Assembly: GCF_021533195.1 (NCBI RefSeq) | Contig: NZ_JAJNKB010000003.1 | Location: 266,001 to 330,000 of the forward strand | Reading direction: 5' to 3' | Source: Portibacter marinus | GTDB lineage: Bacteria > Bacteroidota > Bacteroidia > Chitinophagales > Saprospiraceae | DNA: 64,000 nt | Shown: one piece after another, positions 27,760 through 36,891 of the stretch | Position numbering within the stretch: the first letter of the stretch is position 1 | Layout: every line of letters starts with the position of its first letter | Translations under genes and position numbers: made by a program | The notes under the pieces: model-generated | Databases searched by the model: none | Told to the model about the DNA's origin: nothing | The model's input: the letters and a program-made list of their open reading frames with translations, nothing else

Positions 27760-27856
27760 TCTGAGGTTATTTGCAAATTCCAAATGAATTGACAATCTAG
27801 GTAGATTTTTTTTTGGAAAAGCTAGATGTATAGTATGTCATATTTAATAGCCTAAT

Positions 27857-28291
27857 TTATTCTTTTGAAATGCTTGTAGAAACCTTATCGGTGATGTACC
27901 ATCGATCATCTTCTTTAAGCAAGTTAAAGTAATCTGTAAACAATCGACTTGCCGTCTCTAATTCAACTTTTGCTGAAGCAGCCGTCCTCGTTATATCGAT
28001 AGCCAATATTCTACCTTCTGCATTTGGCAACCTTGGTCTTGGCTTGAATCCCGAAAGATAATTTTCTCTGTCTCTCCTCACTATCTCTCCGTCTCTGACA
28101 AATTTCAGATTACAAGTGCTATGCATTGCAGACCCAACTAAAGTAGTATCCCCAGTCAACCACCCATCAAAATATTGAACGATCACAGACTCTATCGCCT
28201 GGCGTTCAATTTCATGATTATTTTCTTCCTGAGCAGAGACCATTAAGGTTAGCATTAAATAGACCGCAATTACGAGTACTCGTTTCATCAT
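27857..28291 (-). CDS. Secreted NTF2-like (SnoaL/lumazine-binding type) protein
   Basis: 144 aa with a signal peptide ('LMLTLMVSAQ'). The mature part 'EIERQAIESVIVQYFDGWLTGDTTLVGSAMHSTCNLKFV' and 'LFTDYFNLLKEDDRWYITDKV' fit the NTF2-like fold of the 'putative lumazine-binding' Pfam group. It may bind a small ligand or be an enzyme in the periplasm; no catalytic site can be assigned with confidence. Confidence 0.78.
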   Translation of the reverse strand: MMKRVLVIAVYLMLTLMVSAQEENNHEIERQAIESVIVQYFDGWLTGDTTLVGSAMHSTCNLKFVRDGEIVRRDRENYLSGFKPRPRLPNAEGRILAIDITRTAASAKVELETASRLFTDYFNLLKEDDRWYITDKVSTSISKE

Positions 28292-28357
28292 TCGAAATTT
28301 TACTCCAATTTACGACTTTAAGCTTCCAGGTGGTATTAACGAAAAGTTAAATCTATC

Positions 28358-29104
28358 TTATTCGGGATACCAATTCCTTAGTCTGACTTCTACATTTGGA
28401 TTACCTTCATTGACGAGTGATTTAAATTTTTCTACATCACTAAAACCGTCTTTACCTCTGAAATGGAAGGGATAAACTACTTTGGGTCCAAATTCAATGA
28501 CAGCATCTGCTGCTTTATCTACAGTCATGGTATAGGGTAAGTTCATACAGACGAATGCGAAGTCAATGTTCTCAAGATTTCTCATCTCCGGGATGTCTTC
28601 TGTATCTCCAGAAAAATAAAATGTTTTTCCTCCCATGTCTAAAACGTAAGCATTCCCCCAGCCCTTTTTATGCCGGGCCGTTTCGTCATTAGGCAAATTA
28701 TACATGGGAACGACTTTCACTCTGATCCCTTCTACCTCTTTCTCAGCCCCATTCTCTAAAATGATCACCTCATGAAAATCTAATCCATCCATTTCATCGG
28801 CCACGGATTGAGGAACCACTGCTGTCGTAGCATCCAGATTAAGTCCTCCCAGAGTTTCTTTATTTAAATGGTCACCATGGGCGTGTGTGATGAAAATCAA
28901 ATCAGCGTCTTCGAAGTCTTCAAATTTTTCTGCTCCGCCATAAGGATCCATGTAAATCGTTTTGCCATCCCATTCCAATACCGTGGTGGCATGTAATACA
29001 GGCGTCATGATGACATCACCCATATTTGTAGCGATGGTATCTGACTGCGCATCTAGCTTCAAGACAGATAATAGGAGTACGAGAGAAAATAGTATGGACT
29101 TCAT
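28358..29104 (-). CDS. Secreted metallo-beta-lactamase-fold hydrolase (UlaG-like)
   Basis: 248 aa with a signal peptide (residues 1-19). The metal motif is 'FITHAHGDHLN' (HxHxDH), with the later Asp in 'YFSGDTEDIPEM' and His in 'VVYPFHFRG'. The order and 'ATTVLEWDGKTIYMDPYGGAEKF' are typical of the UlaG/'MBL fold metallo-hydrolase' group, which hydrolyses lactones or phosphodiesters. The signal suggests a periplasmic location. Substrate unknown. Confidence 0.85.
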   Translation of the reverse strand: MKSILFSLVLLLSVLKLDAQSDTIATNMGDVIMTPVLHATTVLEWDGKTIYMDPYGGAEKFEDFEDADLIFITHAHGDHLNKETLGGLNLDATTAVVPQSVADEMDGLDFHEVIILENGAEKEVEGIRVKVVPMYNLPNDETARHKKGWGNAYVLDMGGKTFYFSGDTEDIPEMRNLENIDFAFVCMNLPYTMTVDKAADAVIEFGPKVVYPFHFRGKDGFSDVEKFKSLVNEGNPNVEVRLRNWYPE

Positions 29105-29300
29105 AGTAAGAATTTACGGTTAGATAATAGCAAAGTGTGTAAGTAGGTATAAAACATATTATTTAGCCAGATTGTTTGGTCAGGTGCTCTTATACATCCG
29201 GATCTCCGTCTTATTACACGATGTATGAGACTATTTTTGGATTCGAAAGAAAAATCTAACTACATTTAAAGATATTTAGAAAGCAGCAGATTAGAACTTT

Positions 29301-30200
29301 TTGGAAATTAAATTTATCAATAGAAAGACAGGCCAATTTGAAATAGAACAGCCGCCTGCAGAGAAACTAATGAGGTTTCTATACCATCATCCGATTGGTA
29401 AAAACACCATTTTACCTCTTGCTATAAAGAAGTGGGTTTCTGTTCTATATGGTCGAAGAATGGATCGGCCTGAATCAGTTGGAAAGATTAAATCTTTCGT
29501 AGATCAGCAAAATATAGACATGGCTGAATCTCTTAGACCTGCGGAAGATTTTACCTCTTTCAACGATTTTTTCATTAGAAAGTTACGCGGAGGTGCAAGA
29601 CCTATAGAGTCAGGTTTGGTTTCGCCTGGGGATGGGAAGTTACTGGCTTTTAAGCGCGTGAGAGATGTAGATGCTTTTTATGTCAAAGGTCAAACTTTTA
29701 CCTTGAAGAGTTTCCTTAAAAATGAAGCATTGGCGAATGAATATAAGGACGCTTCAATGCTGATCTTACGTCTTGCTCCTAATGACTACCACAGATTTCA
29801 CTTTCCTTATGATGGAACACCATCTAAAATGACAGAAATTTCAGGGACTTATTACTCGGTTTCTCCAATTGCATTGACACAAAATTTTGGCAAATTCTTT
29901 ACAGAAAATAAGAGATCGTACTGTTTGCTGCAAACGGAACATCAAGGCAACATACTGATTGCCCCTGTGGGAGCAACGATGGTAGGGACCATCCACACTA
30001 CTTATGTGCCCGAAAATCCAGTCCATAAGGGAGATGAGATGGGTTACTTCACATTCGGAGGATCAAGCATTTTGTTTCTGGTCACAAGTCAGGATTTTAT
30101 GATTGACCAGGATCTACTGGATAATACGCGAAATGGTTTTGAGACTGCTGTGAAAATGGGGGAAAAAATAGGAGAACTAGAAAAGGTCAAATCCAGATAA
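29301..30200 (+). CDS. psd: Phosphatidylserine decarboxylase
   Basis: 299 aa from a TTG at 29301. An ATG at 29370 would drop 'KFINRKTGQFEIEQPP', which is conserved in relatives, so TTG is preferred. Family segments are 'ARPIESGLVSPGDGKLLAF', 'RLAPNDYHRFHFPYDG' and the self-cleavage site 'FTFGGSSILFL', where cleavage before the first Ser generates the pyruvoyl prosthetic group. It converts phosphatidylserine to phosphatidylethanolamine at the inner membrane. No pssA lies nearby. Confidence 0.9.
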   Translation: MEIKFINRKTGQFEIEQPPAEKLMRFLYHHPIGKNTILPLAIKKWVSVLYGRRMDRPESVGKIKSFVDQQNIDMAESLRPAEDFTSFNDFFIRKLRGGARPIESGLVSPGDGKLLAFKRVRDVDAFYVKGQTFTLKSFLKNEALANEYKDASMLILRLAPNDYHRFHFPYDGTPSKMTEISGTYYSVSPIALTQNFGKFFTENKRSYCLLQTEHQGNILIAPVGATMVGTIHTTYVPENPVHKGDEMGYFTFGGSSILFLVTSQDFMIDQDLLDNTRNGFETAVKMGEKIGELEKVKSR

Positions 30201-30267
30201 GTTTGCAGCACATCCTTTTCATTTTAAAGGACTTATCATTGCTAATGATTCATCTTTTTAGAAATTC

Positions 30268-30346
30268 AGGGCGTCCGGGCGCTGTATTCCGGGTTTCGCT
30301 GCTCGCTCATCCTGCTGCTCTCTTCGTTCGCACCAGGACAAGCCCT
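30268..30346. repeat. GC-rich palindrome-bounded intergenic repeat (candidate)
   Basis: The stretch is far richer in G and C than its AT-rich surroundings, begins AGGGC and ends GCCCT as inverted ends, and contains internal GCTGCTCGCTCATCCTGCTGC-type runs. It looks like the mobile or REP-like intergenic repeats seen in Bacteroidota. It lies between psd and the truncated Fic gene. Only one copy is in the window, so repeat status cannot be proven here. Confidence 0.45.
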
Positions 30347-30374
30347 ACATGTAGCTGACGCATGCACTTAATCT

Positions 30375-30941
30375 ATGACTTACCTCTTTTTCATAGTACT
30401 TTATTTTAGAGCAAACTGTACTCCTTCTCATTCGCAATTGGTATTAGACTTGCTCGATGAATTGATTAATTATTCAAATGATAATCCCGAAAATCATGAT
30501 TTGGTCACATTAGCCACGATCTTTCATCAACGCTTGGTTTGGATCCCTCCCTTTAATGACGGGAATGGGAGAACGGTACGATTGGCCATGAATTTAATTC
30601 TAATGCGCGGCGGCTACCCACCCACATTTATCCTGACGAAAGACCGAAGAAAGTATTATTGTGCTTTGAATCAAGCTAACAACGGCGATTATTCGAAAAT
30701 GCTTCTATTGATGTTTCTAGCAGCAGAACGCTCGTTGAATCTATCTCTTTCCGCCATTGCAGGAGACTACGAGGACTATTTTCCAACGGGTGACATTGCT
30801 GAAGACCCATCAGTGTCATATGGTCAAGAGTACCTGAGTTTATTGGCACGCCGAGGAAGAATAGATGCCTATAAAGAGGGAAGAGTATGGTATACCACGA
30901 AGTCAGCAGTGGAGGAGTACAGGCAGAAGAAGTTAAAGTGA
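30375..30941 (+). pseudogene. Truncated Fic-domain gene with altered active site
   Basis: 188 codons are open, but similarity to Fic proteins starts only at about residue 12 ('RANCTPSHSQLVLDLLDELINYSN'), so the N-terminal half with the inhibitory/ATP-flap helices is missing. The Fic motif reads I-P-P-F-N-D-G-N-G-R: the catalytic His of HPFxxGNGR is Pro, explained by one base change (CAT to CCT at about 30552). A C-terminal excisionase-like helix-turn-helix follows ('EYLSLLARRGRIDAYKEGRVWYT'). AMP transfer is therefore unlikely. It lies just after the GC-rich repeat. It may still make a short DNA-binding protein. Confidence 0.72.
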
Positions 30942-30957
30942 TATTGCCTTATGGCAT

Positions 30958-31419
30958 TTATCGCGTATAGGTCATGCTATGCACTACCTGGCCGTTACGA
31001 TCATAATACCTCCATAAACCAATTGGAAGTTTCCAATGCCTATATTGTCCTTCTGCCTTGACAGAACCATCCTCATAAAATTGGGTGACCGGACCTTCCA
31101 CTTTGTTATTCCTATAAGTGCCTTTTTCAGCAAGCGTTCCATCAGGATTGAATTGCATCCAATATCCATTTCCGATACCATCCACATATTGCTGAACCGT
31201 CATCAATTCCCCATGATCATAAAGTCCGTAAAGAACTCCAGTGTATGGCTTTCTGGTATTGGGATCGTAGTATTGACTACCAAAGTCCTTTGCCGCTCTA
31301 GTCTCCGTCTGTTGCATGGTCAAGGCATTAGAAGGTAAGGAATCTAGCGTATAAGACACTTGTCCGTTAGTATTCATGGAAAATACCATGACGCAAATGA
31401 AAAAATACAAAGCTTTCAT
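30958..31419 (-). CDS. Secreted MORN/YwqK-repeat protein
   Basis: 153 aa from the ATG at 31419, which gives a signal peptide ('FFICVMVFSMNTNGQ'); the frame is open further upstream. The C-terminal half has repeats of the 'NPDGTLAEKGTYRNNKVEGPVTQFYEDGSVKAEGQY' type, shared with MORN-like YwqK-family proteins. These are common in Bacteroidota; function is unknown. It converges with the Fic remnant. Confidence 0.75.
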   Translation of the reverse strand: MKALYFFICVMVFSMNTNGQVSYTLDSLPSNALTMQQTETRAAKDFGSQYYDPNTRKPYTGVLYGLYDHGELMTVQQYVDGIGNGYWMQFNPDGTLAEKGTYRNNKVEGPVTQFYEDGSVKAEGQYRHWKLPIGLWRYYDRNGQVVHSMTYTR

Positions 31420-31615
31420 ATCTATAAAATGATGTTCAGAATGATTCATTATACAATATCACTGTCCTTGTAAACAAAGAAAACAGAGGTTAGTTGGATT
31501 TACGGTAATCGATCGCTGAGCCGGTTATTATCTCGTTGAGTTGGTGAATGAGTTCGACAACTCGTTCGATACACTGTAGGTATTGGCGATTAGTACTTTT
31601 TGAATTTCAATGGTA

Positions 31616-33025
31616 TCACTTTCCAATACAAAACCTCGTAAATATTGAATCCAACAAGTCATCCGTATGGATCTCTCCAGTAATCAGCCCCAGATGATGT
31701 AGCGCTTGTCGAATATCCATGGCAATAAAATCACCGGTCATCCCGGACTGTAATCCATTTAAAACCCTATCGAGAGCCTCATAGGCATTATTCAATGCTT
31801 CAAAATGTCGGGAATTCGTGACAATCGTTTGATCCATCAAGGAAGGATCATCCACCACCAACTGGTGCAACTTTTCCTTCAAATACTCAATATTCATTTT
31901 ATTTTTCGCAGATGCAGTGATAAGATTTTCAGAGCTAATCAATCCTTCTTTATAGTACTCTTCCGGCTTGATGTAAGGGTTTAGATCCATTTTATTGGCC
32001 ACATAAATTTGCTTGCTCTTCGCAGTCAACACCTTGCTCCCCTCCAGGAATCGCTCTACATCGGACCATAAATCTTCCGGTTTTGTTTCTGTGACATCAA
32101 ACAAATAGATGACCAGGGTGGACTGCGCAATCTTCGCGATCGTGCGCTCAACCCCTATTCTCTCTATTTCATCCTGTGCCTTTCGAATCCCCGCTGTATC
32201 GATTAATCTAAAATGAATGCCATTAATATTTAGTGACTCCTCAACCGTATCCCTTGTGGTTCCGGCAATTTCTGATACAATCGCGCGCTCTTCATTGAGC
32301 AAGGCATTCAACAATGTAGATTTTCCTGCATTGGGCCGTCCTGCAATGACTGTTGCTACACCATTTTTCAACACATTTCCCAGATGAAAAGAGTCCAGTA
32401 ATCGCTTAATTACTGACTTTATCTTCTCTACAAGTGCCTCCAGCTTACCTCTATCTGCAAATTCTACATCTTCCTCACCGAAATCCAATTCCAATTCAAT
32501 TAGCGCGGCAAAATCTATTAACTCCTGTCTCAACTCCTGAATTTCCTGAGAAAAACCTCCCCTCATCTGCTTAATGGCCAACTCATGGGATGCCTCCGAC
32601 TCAGAAGCGATCAGATCAGCCACAGCTTCCGCTTGCGAAAGATCCATTTGCCCATTTAGAAATGCCCTCAGAGTAAATTCCCCTCGATCCGCCAATCTAC
32701 ATCCTCCCCTTAAGCAAAGTTGAATGACCTGTTCTAAAATATAAGGTGATCCATGACAGCTCAGCTCCACTACATCTTCTCTTGTATAAGACTTGGGTGC
32801 TTTGAATACCGTTGCTACACATTCATCAATAACTCTTCCGCTTTCATCTTCTACTTTTCCATAGTGAACCGTATTGCCTTCTACTTTCTCCAGGTTCCTT
32901 CCCTTGAAAAAATAATCTACAATTTCGATGGCCCTGGGCCCTGAAACCCGTATTACGCCGATAGCTCCCTGGCCAGGCGGTGTAGAAAGGGCAACGATGG
33001 TATCGGGCGAGAATGAATTAGTCAT
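31616..33025 (-). CDS. mnmE: tRNA-modification GTPase MnmE
   Basis: 469 aa, full length. The N-terminal folate/dimer domain begins 'DTIVALSTPPGQGAIGVIRVSGP', then the helical region and G domain with G1 'AGRPNAGKSTLLN', G2/G3 'GTTRDTVEE...DTAGIR' and 'VANKMD', and the C-terminal 'FCIGK' whose Cys is catalytic. With MnmG it installs cmnm5 on U34 of tRNAs. Its stop is 2 bp from the preceding dehydrogenase gene, so it may share that transcript. Confidence 0.96.
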   Translation of the reverse strand: MTNSFSPDTIVALSTPPGQGAIGVIRVSGPRAIEIVDYFFKGRNLEKVEGNTVHYGKVEDESGRVIDECVATVFKAPKSYTREDVVELSCHGSPYILEQVIQLCLRGGCRLADRGEFTLRAFLNGQMDLSQAEAVADLIASESEASHELAIKQMRGGFSQEIQELRQELIDFAALIELELDFGEEDVEFADRGKLEALVEKIKSVIKRLLDSFHLGNVLKNGVATVIAGRPNAGKSTLLNALLNEERAIVSEIAGTTRDTVEESLNINGIHFRLIDTAGIRKAQDEIERIGVERTIAKIAQSTLVIYLFDVTETKPEDLWSDVERFLEGSKVLTAKSKQIYVANKMDLNPYIKPEEYYKEGLISSENLITASAKNKMNIEYLKEKLHQLVVDDPSLMDQTIVTNSRHFEALNNAYEALDRVLNGLQSGMTGDFIAMDIRQALHHLGLITGEIHTDDLLDSIFTRFCIGK

Positions 33026-33026
33026 A

Positions 33027-34025
33027 TTAAAGGTTTAAGATTTTTTCCCATATCGTATCTAGAACGGGAATTCCATGTTTTAAGTTTTCTCCTTTGATCA
33101 ATGGTGTGCGCTCCCCAGGATAAATAATAGATGAACGGTCATTTTTGGGTATCGAAGATTTGTAATCATTTAGAATAGCTTGTATCTTCTTACCAATGTA
33201 TTCATAGTGAGAAGTTTTACTCATGTCTATGCAAATAAAAACTTGTGAAATCGCTGTTTCTGCTTCAAGTTTTGAAATCTCATGGGTTGAGAGACCATTG
33301 GACAGAATCGCTGCCAAAATATCTAAAACCAGAGACAATCCAGCACCTTTCCAGTATCCCATAGGAACTGGAAGACCAGTGGACAATATGACTCCGGGAT
33401 CAGTGGTCAATATGCCTTCTTGATCGAATCCACCGGGCAAGGGGAGATGCTGTTCTTTCATTTCCAAATCTTCCATCTTTCCATAAGAAAACTGAGACAT
33501 TGCCATGTCCAGTACGATTGGTGGATCTCCCGGAACAGCAATGACCAGTGGATTATTTCCCAACTTGTTATCGTCCGCACCCCAGGCTGGCATATTTGCT
33601 ATGGTATTGGTCCAACCAATGAAAATACAGTCATTTGCCGCCGCTAACCGTCCGTAAGTGCCTCCACGCATCCAATGATTGGTGTTTGACATAGACACGC
33701 AGCCTAACCCATAATGATTGCTTAAACGCATCGCAGATTCTGTTGCTAAAATGGCATTGGTGATGCCCGGACCTTTCATCCCATCCCATTGTTGAATGGC
33801 TTTAAATTTTGACTTGATGTCCGGCGTAGCTGCTGGATCAACCCTGGATTGGTCCACATCTGATATGAATCTGGGAAATCGATTAATACCATGAGAATAT
33901 ACACCCTCCAGGCTGTTTTCAACAAATACCTCTGCAATACTGGTTGCCTTGCTTCTTTCGAATTGGCGTTCCTCCAATTTGTCTTGCAGCGTATTTAAAA
34001 TCAAATCATAGCTTAATCTCTTCAT
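33027..34025 (-). CDS. Ldh-family (malate/ureidoglycolate-type) NAD(P) dehydrogenase
   Basis: 332 aa. Family segments are 'VENSLEGVYSHGINRFPRFI', the catalytic-His region 'SMSNTNHWMRGG', 'LGNNPLVIAVPGDPPIVLDMAMSQ' and 'GYWKGAGLSLVLDIL'. These are the Ldh_2 fold enzymes that oxidise 2-hydroxy acids such as malate, lactate, ureidoglycolate or 2,3-diketo-L-gulonate. The exact substrate is undetermined. It is probably cytoplasmic and lies 1 bp upstream of mnmE, a coupling of unknown meaning. Confidence 0.87.
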   Translation of the reverse strand: MKRLSYDLILNTLQDKLEERQFERSKATSIAEVFVENSLEGVYSHGINRFPRFISDVDQSRVDPAATPDIKSKFKAIQQWDGMKGPGITNAILATESAMRLSNHYGLGCVSMSNTNHWMRGGTYGRLAAANDCIFIGWTNTIANMPAWGADDNKLGNNPLVIAVPGDPPIVLDMAMSQFSYGKMEDLEMKEQHLPLPGGFDQEGILTTDPGVILSTGLPVPMGYWKGAGLSLVLDILAAILSNGLSTHEISKLEAETAISQVFICIDMSKTSHYEYIGKKIQAILNDYKSSIPKNDRSSIIYPGERTPLIKGENLKHGIPVLDTIWEKILNL

Positions 34026-34086
34026 AATTCAGTCTTTTTTCCTGATGCACATGAGTTTAATTACTAAATTGGTAAAAAATAAAGAT

Positions 34087-34971
34087 ATGAACATCCTCCA
34101 CAATGCCCTACTGTTATTGATGATCTGTTTTTTATCAGCCTGTGCGGAACCAAAATCTGATGTCACCGAAGAAAAAGGTGATGAACAGAAAACAATGACT
34201 TTAGTGAAGAAATGGGAAACGGATACGGTGTTCACTACCGCAGAATCTGCCATTTACGACGATCAAAGAGATGTCATTTTCGTTTCTAACATAGAAAATG
34301 GTCCCTGGGAAGCAGACGGTAAAGGTTCTATTGGGAAATTATCCTTGTCCGGTCAGGTAGTAGATGCCAGGTGGATTACAGGCTTGAATGCCCCAAAAGG
34401 GCTTGGAATAGTTGGTGACTATCTCTATGTAACCGATTTGACGACGCTCTTAGAGATTGACATAGATAAAGGTGAAATCAATAAACGCTATGAAGTGGAA
34501 GGGGCTACAGGCATTAATGATATTACAACTGCACCTGATGGTACGGTATATATTTCAGATTCTCATGTCGGCAAAATTTTCAAATTACAGGATGGGAATG
34601 TGACTGAGATCAATGATGGTCTTGCCAAATCAAATGGTGTTTTTTATGAGGATGGAAAGCTTATCATTGGAACCTGGGATGATGAAAAAGTAAACACTTT
34701 GTCTTTGTCAGACAATGTGCTTACCACTTTGGCTGAAAATATAACCCAACCTGACGGGATTGAGGCAGATGGAGAAGGAGGATATTTTGTCAGCAGCTGG
34801 AAAGGCTTGGTACATTATATTGACCCGCAAGGTTCAAGCACGGTCATCCTGGACACAACTGGTGATGAGATAGGCGCTGCAGATATTGATTTCATCCAAA
34901 GTGAAAAACTTCTACTCGTTCCTACTTTTTTTCACAATACCATTGCAGCATATGAAGTAAAAATGCAGTGA
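34087..34971 (+). CDS. Lipoprotein with SMP-30/gluconolactonase-like beta-propeller
   Basis: 294 aa from the ATG at 34087, which gives a lipobox 'ICFLSAC'; the upstream 14 codons from 34045 are unlikely. The rest has NHL/SMP-30-type blades ('AESAIYDDQRDVIFVSNIENGP', 'GDYLYVTDLTTLLEIDIDKGE', 'DITTAPDGTVYISDSHVGKIF', 'QPDGIEADGEGGYFVSSW'). It may be a lactonase or a ligand-binding propeller; the metal ligands are only partly identifiable. Predicted periplasmic and membrane-anchored. Confidence 0.75.
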   Translation: MNILHNALLLLMICFLSACAEPKSDVTEEKGDEQKTMTLVKKWETDTVFTTAESAIYDDQRDVIFVSNIENGPWEADGKGSIGKLSLSGQVVDARWITGLNAPKGLGIVGDYLYVTDLTTLLEIDIDKGEINKRYEVEGATGINDITTAPDGTVYISDSHVGKIFKLQDGNVTEINDGLAKSNGVFYEDGKLIIGTWDDEKVNTLSLSDNVLTTLAENITQPDGIEADGEGGYFVSSWKGLVHYIDPQGSSTVILDTTGDEIGAADIDFIQSEKLLLVPTFFHNTIAAYEVKMQ

Positions 34972-34982
34972 TTTAGTCACTG
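34966..34982. terminator. Bidirectional terminator hairpin over both stops
   Basis: CAGTGA and TCACTG arms with loop TTTAG, followed by TTTAA on one side and preceded by AAAAT on the other. It overlaps the stop of the propeller gene and of the convergent DUF1801 gene. The stem is only 6 bp and the T-tracts are short, so efficiency may be low. Confidence 0.5.
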
Positions 34983-35329
34983 TTTAACTTCACTTTCTCG
35001 CGAATCATTTCGCGAATGACATGATGGGGAACATCCTGTTGTATGCCAATTTGCAAGGTTCCCTTACCAGTTTGATATCCCTTCAAATCTACTTTAAATT
35101 TCTCAATGATGGCGCCGGAGTGAGGGTAATAGCTCACATGGTTTTGATATGCATAGAATCCGGCAATGACTTTTTCTTCCTTATATGCTGGCATGCCATA
35201 GCTAATGGCCGGTCGTGCACTCGGCACTTCTTCGAGAATTAGATCCACAATTTGTTGCATGATTTCAAGATGTCGACCTGAATGGTCGGCTAGATATTCT
35301 TCTACAGATTGGTACTTTTTCATTGCCAT
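34973..35329 (-). CDS. DUF1801-domain protein (YdhG-like)
   Basis: 118 aa. 'EYLADHSGRHLEIMQQIVDLILEEVP', 'AISYGMPAY', 'GFYAYQNHVSYYPHSGAIIEKF' and 'KGTLQIG' are typical of the DUF1801/YdhG family. Members include a proposed iron chaperone (Fra/YdhG); the function here is open. The start could also be the Met two codons in. Confidence 0.85.
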   Translation of the reverse strand: MAMKKYQSVEEYLADHSGRHLEIMQQIVDLILEEVPSARPAISYGMPAYKEEKVIAGFYAYQNHVSYYPHSGAIIEKFKVDLKGYQTGKGTLQIGIQQDVPHHVIREMIREKVKLNSD

Positions 35330-35439
35330 GGTAAGCCTCTTTATTTTCTATATCACCTACTTGGGTGACAAAACATTTTCAATTCATCTTTAACCGTACA
35401 AGAAATGCCTGAAAATATAGGAAACTTTACGCTGATCAT

Positions 35440-36891
35440 TTACACTTCTTTAATCACTTTTCCTTCCGCAATATCCAACCTCCTGTTCATGCATGCTGGT
35501 AATTCCTCTTCATAATGTGTAACATAGATTAAAGTTTTATCGAGTTCAACGACTATTTGATTAAGCAGTTCCCGAAAATGAACCATTTGTCCATAATCCA
35601 AACCCTGGCAGGGTTCGTCTAATATTAAGAGTGGTGGATTCTTAACCATGGCCCTGGCCAGAAATGCCAACCTTTGCTCTCCCGTAGAGATTTCATTAAA
35701 CCTACGCTCTGCGATGTCTTGGATACCCAGTAATTTTATGTAGTCAAATACGATCTGAAGCTCTATGTCTGTCAATTCCTTATATAAACCCGCAGTGTCG
35801 AATAATCCCGAAGCTACCAATTTCCAGATCGGTAAATCCTTTTCACAATAGAGTTGTAGTTCCGGCGAAACAAAACCGATCTTCTTTTTGATATCCCATA
35901 TGCTCTCACCGGTTCCACGTTTTTGATCAAACAATATTATTTGATTACGATAGGCCTGTGGGTTATCTGCGGTGATCAAACTGATGACCGTACTTTTGCC
36001 AGAGCCATTGGGACCCATCAATGCCCATTTCTCTCCCCGATTGACTGTCCACGAAAAATCTTTCAATGCATAAAAATCTCCGTAAGTTACATTGGCACCT
36101 GAAAATTGAACAGCTACGTCAAAATCGGGTGCCTTACTCACCATATACTTTTTAAAGATCGTATGGTTTAATGAAGGATGGGCAAGGTTTTCTGGTAGAT
36201 GATCTACCAATTTTCCATCTTTCAAGTAAAAGACGTGATCGATAAATTCAGGCAGGTCACTTTCTGAACAGACCAGAACCAAAGAAACCTCCTTTAACTG
36301 TGAAAGTATTTTCCTCAAAAGCTCCCGGCTCTGCTTGTCAAGTCCGACAAAAGGATTATCTAATAATAAAAAGTCTGGTTGCTTTAGGACAGAACGTGCC
36401 AGAAGCGAACGTCTGGTTTCGCCTGTAGACAAACTGGTAATCTTCCTGTTCAGCAGGTGGTCAACCTTAAACAAATATGCCACTTCCAATAAGTAGTCAT
36501 CTTCATATAGGGGATCTTCTAATTCCACGGATTGCTCATCTATAGTGCCCATAGGTTTGACCTGATTTTGCAAAACCTCATATAAGGTAGGTCCTAGCTC
36601 TGAATCATAGGCATGGTAGCGCTGCTGATAATATTGGTATACCGTTCCAACATAGCGGTGAAATTTATAATCACCAGGAACGAACTCGATGCTTCCATTC
36701 TTAGTGATTTCACCCTGCCTTGGGAAAAGCTTTCCTGCGATGGTTTTAAGCAGTGTTGTTTTTCCGGAAGCTGTAGGACCCATGACCGCATAAGAATTTG
36801 AATGCTCGATTGTTAAATTTATATCCTTTAAAACGGGGTGTTCCCCTATGGCAACATTGACCTTATCAAAAACGATGCGCTTATCTTCCAT
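35440..36891 (-). CDS. Twin-ATPase ABC protein (ModF/PhrA-like), no membrane domain
   Basis: 483 aa with two complete ATPase domains. Domain 1 has Walker A 'GPTASGKTTL' and signature 'LSTGETRRSLLARSVL' with Walker B 'FLLLDNPFVGLD' (Glu replaced by Asn). Domain 2 has 'GPNGSGKSTV', signature 'ISTGEQRLAFLARAMV', Walker B 'LLILDEPCQGLD' and the His of 'IYVTHYEEE'. The length and order match E. coli ModF. No modABC genes are nearby, so molybdate transport is not supported; a soluble regulatory or repair ATPase is as likely. Confidence 0.83.
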   Translation of the reverse strand: MEDKRIVFDKVNVAIGEHPVLKDINLTIEHSNSYAVMGPTASGKTTLLKTIAGKLFPRQGEITKNGSIEFVPGDYKFHRYVGTVYQYYQQRYHAYDSELGPTLYEVLQNQVKPMGTIDEQSVELEDPLYEDDYLLEVAYLFKVDHLLNRKITSLSTGETRRSLLARSVLKQPDFLLLDNPFVGLDKQSRELLRKILSQLKEVSLVLVCSESDLPEFIDHVFYLKDGKLVDHLPENLAHPSLNHTIFKKYMVSKAPDFDVAVQFSGANVTYGDFYALKDFSWTVNRGEKWALMGPNGSGKSTVISLITADNPQAYRNQIILFDQKRGTGESIWDIKKKIGFVSPELQLYCEKDLPIWKLVASGLFDTAGLYKELTDIELQIVFDYIKLLGIQDIAERRFNEISTGEQRLAFLARAMVKNPPLLILDEPCQGLDYGQMVHFRELLNQIVVELDKTLIYVTHYEEELPACMNRRLDIAEGKVIKEV

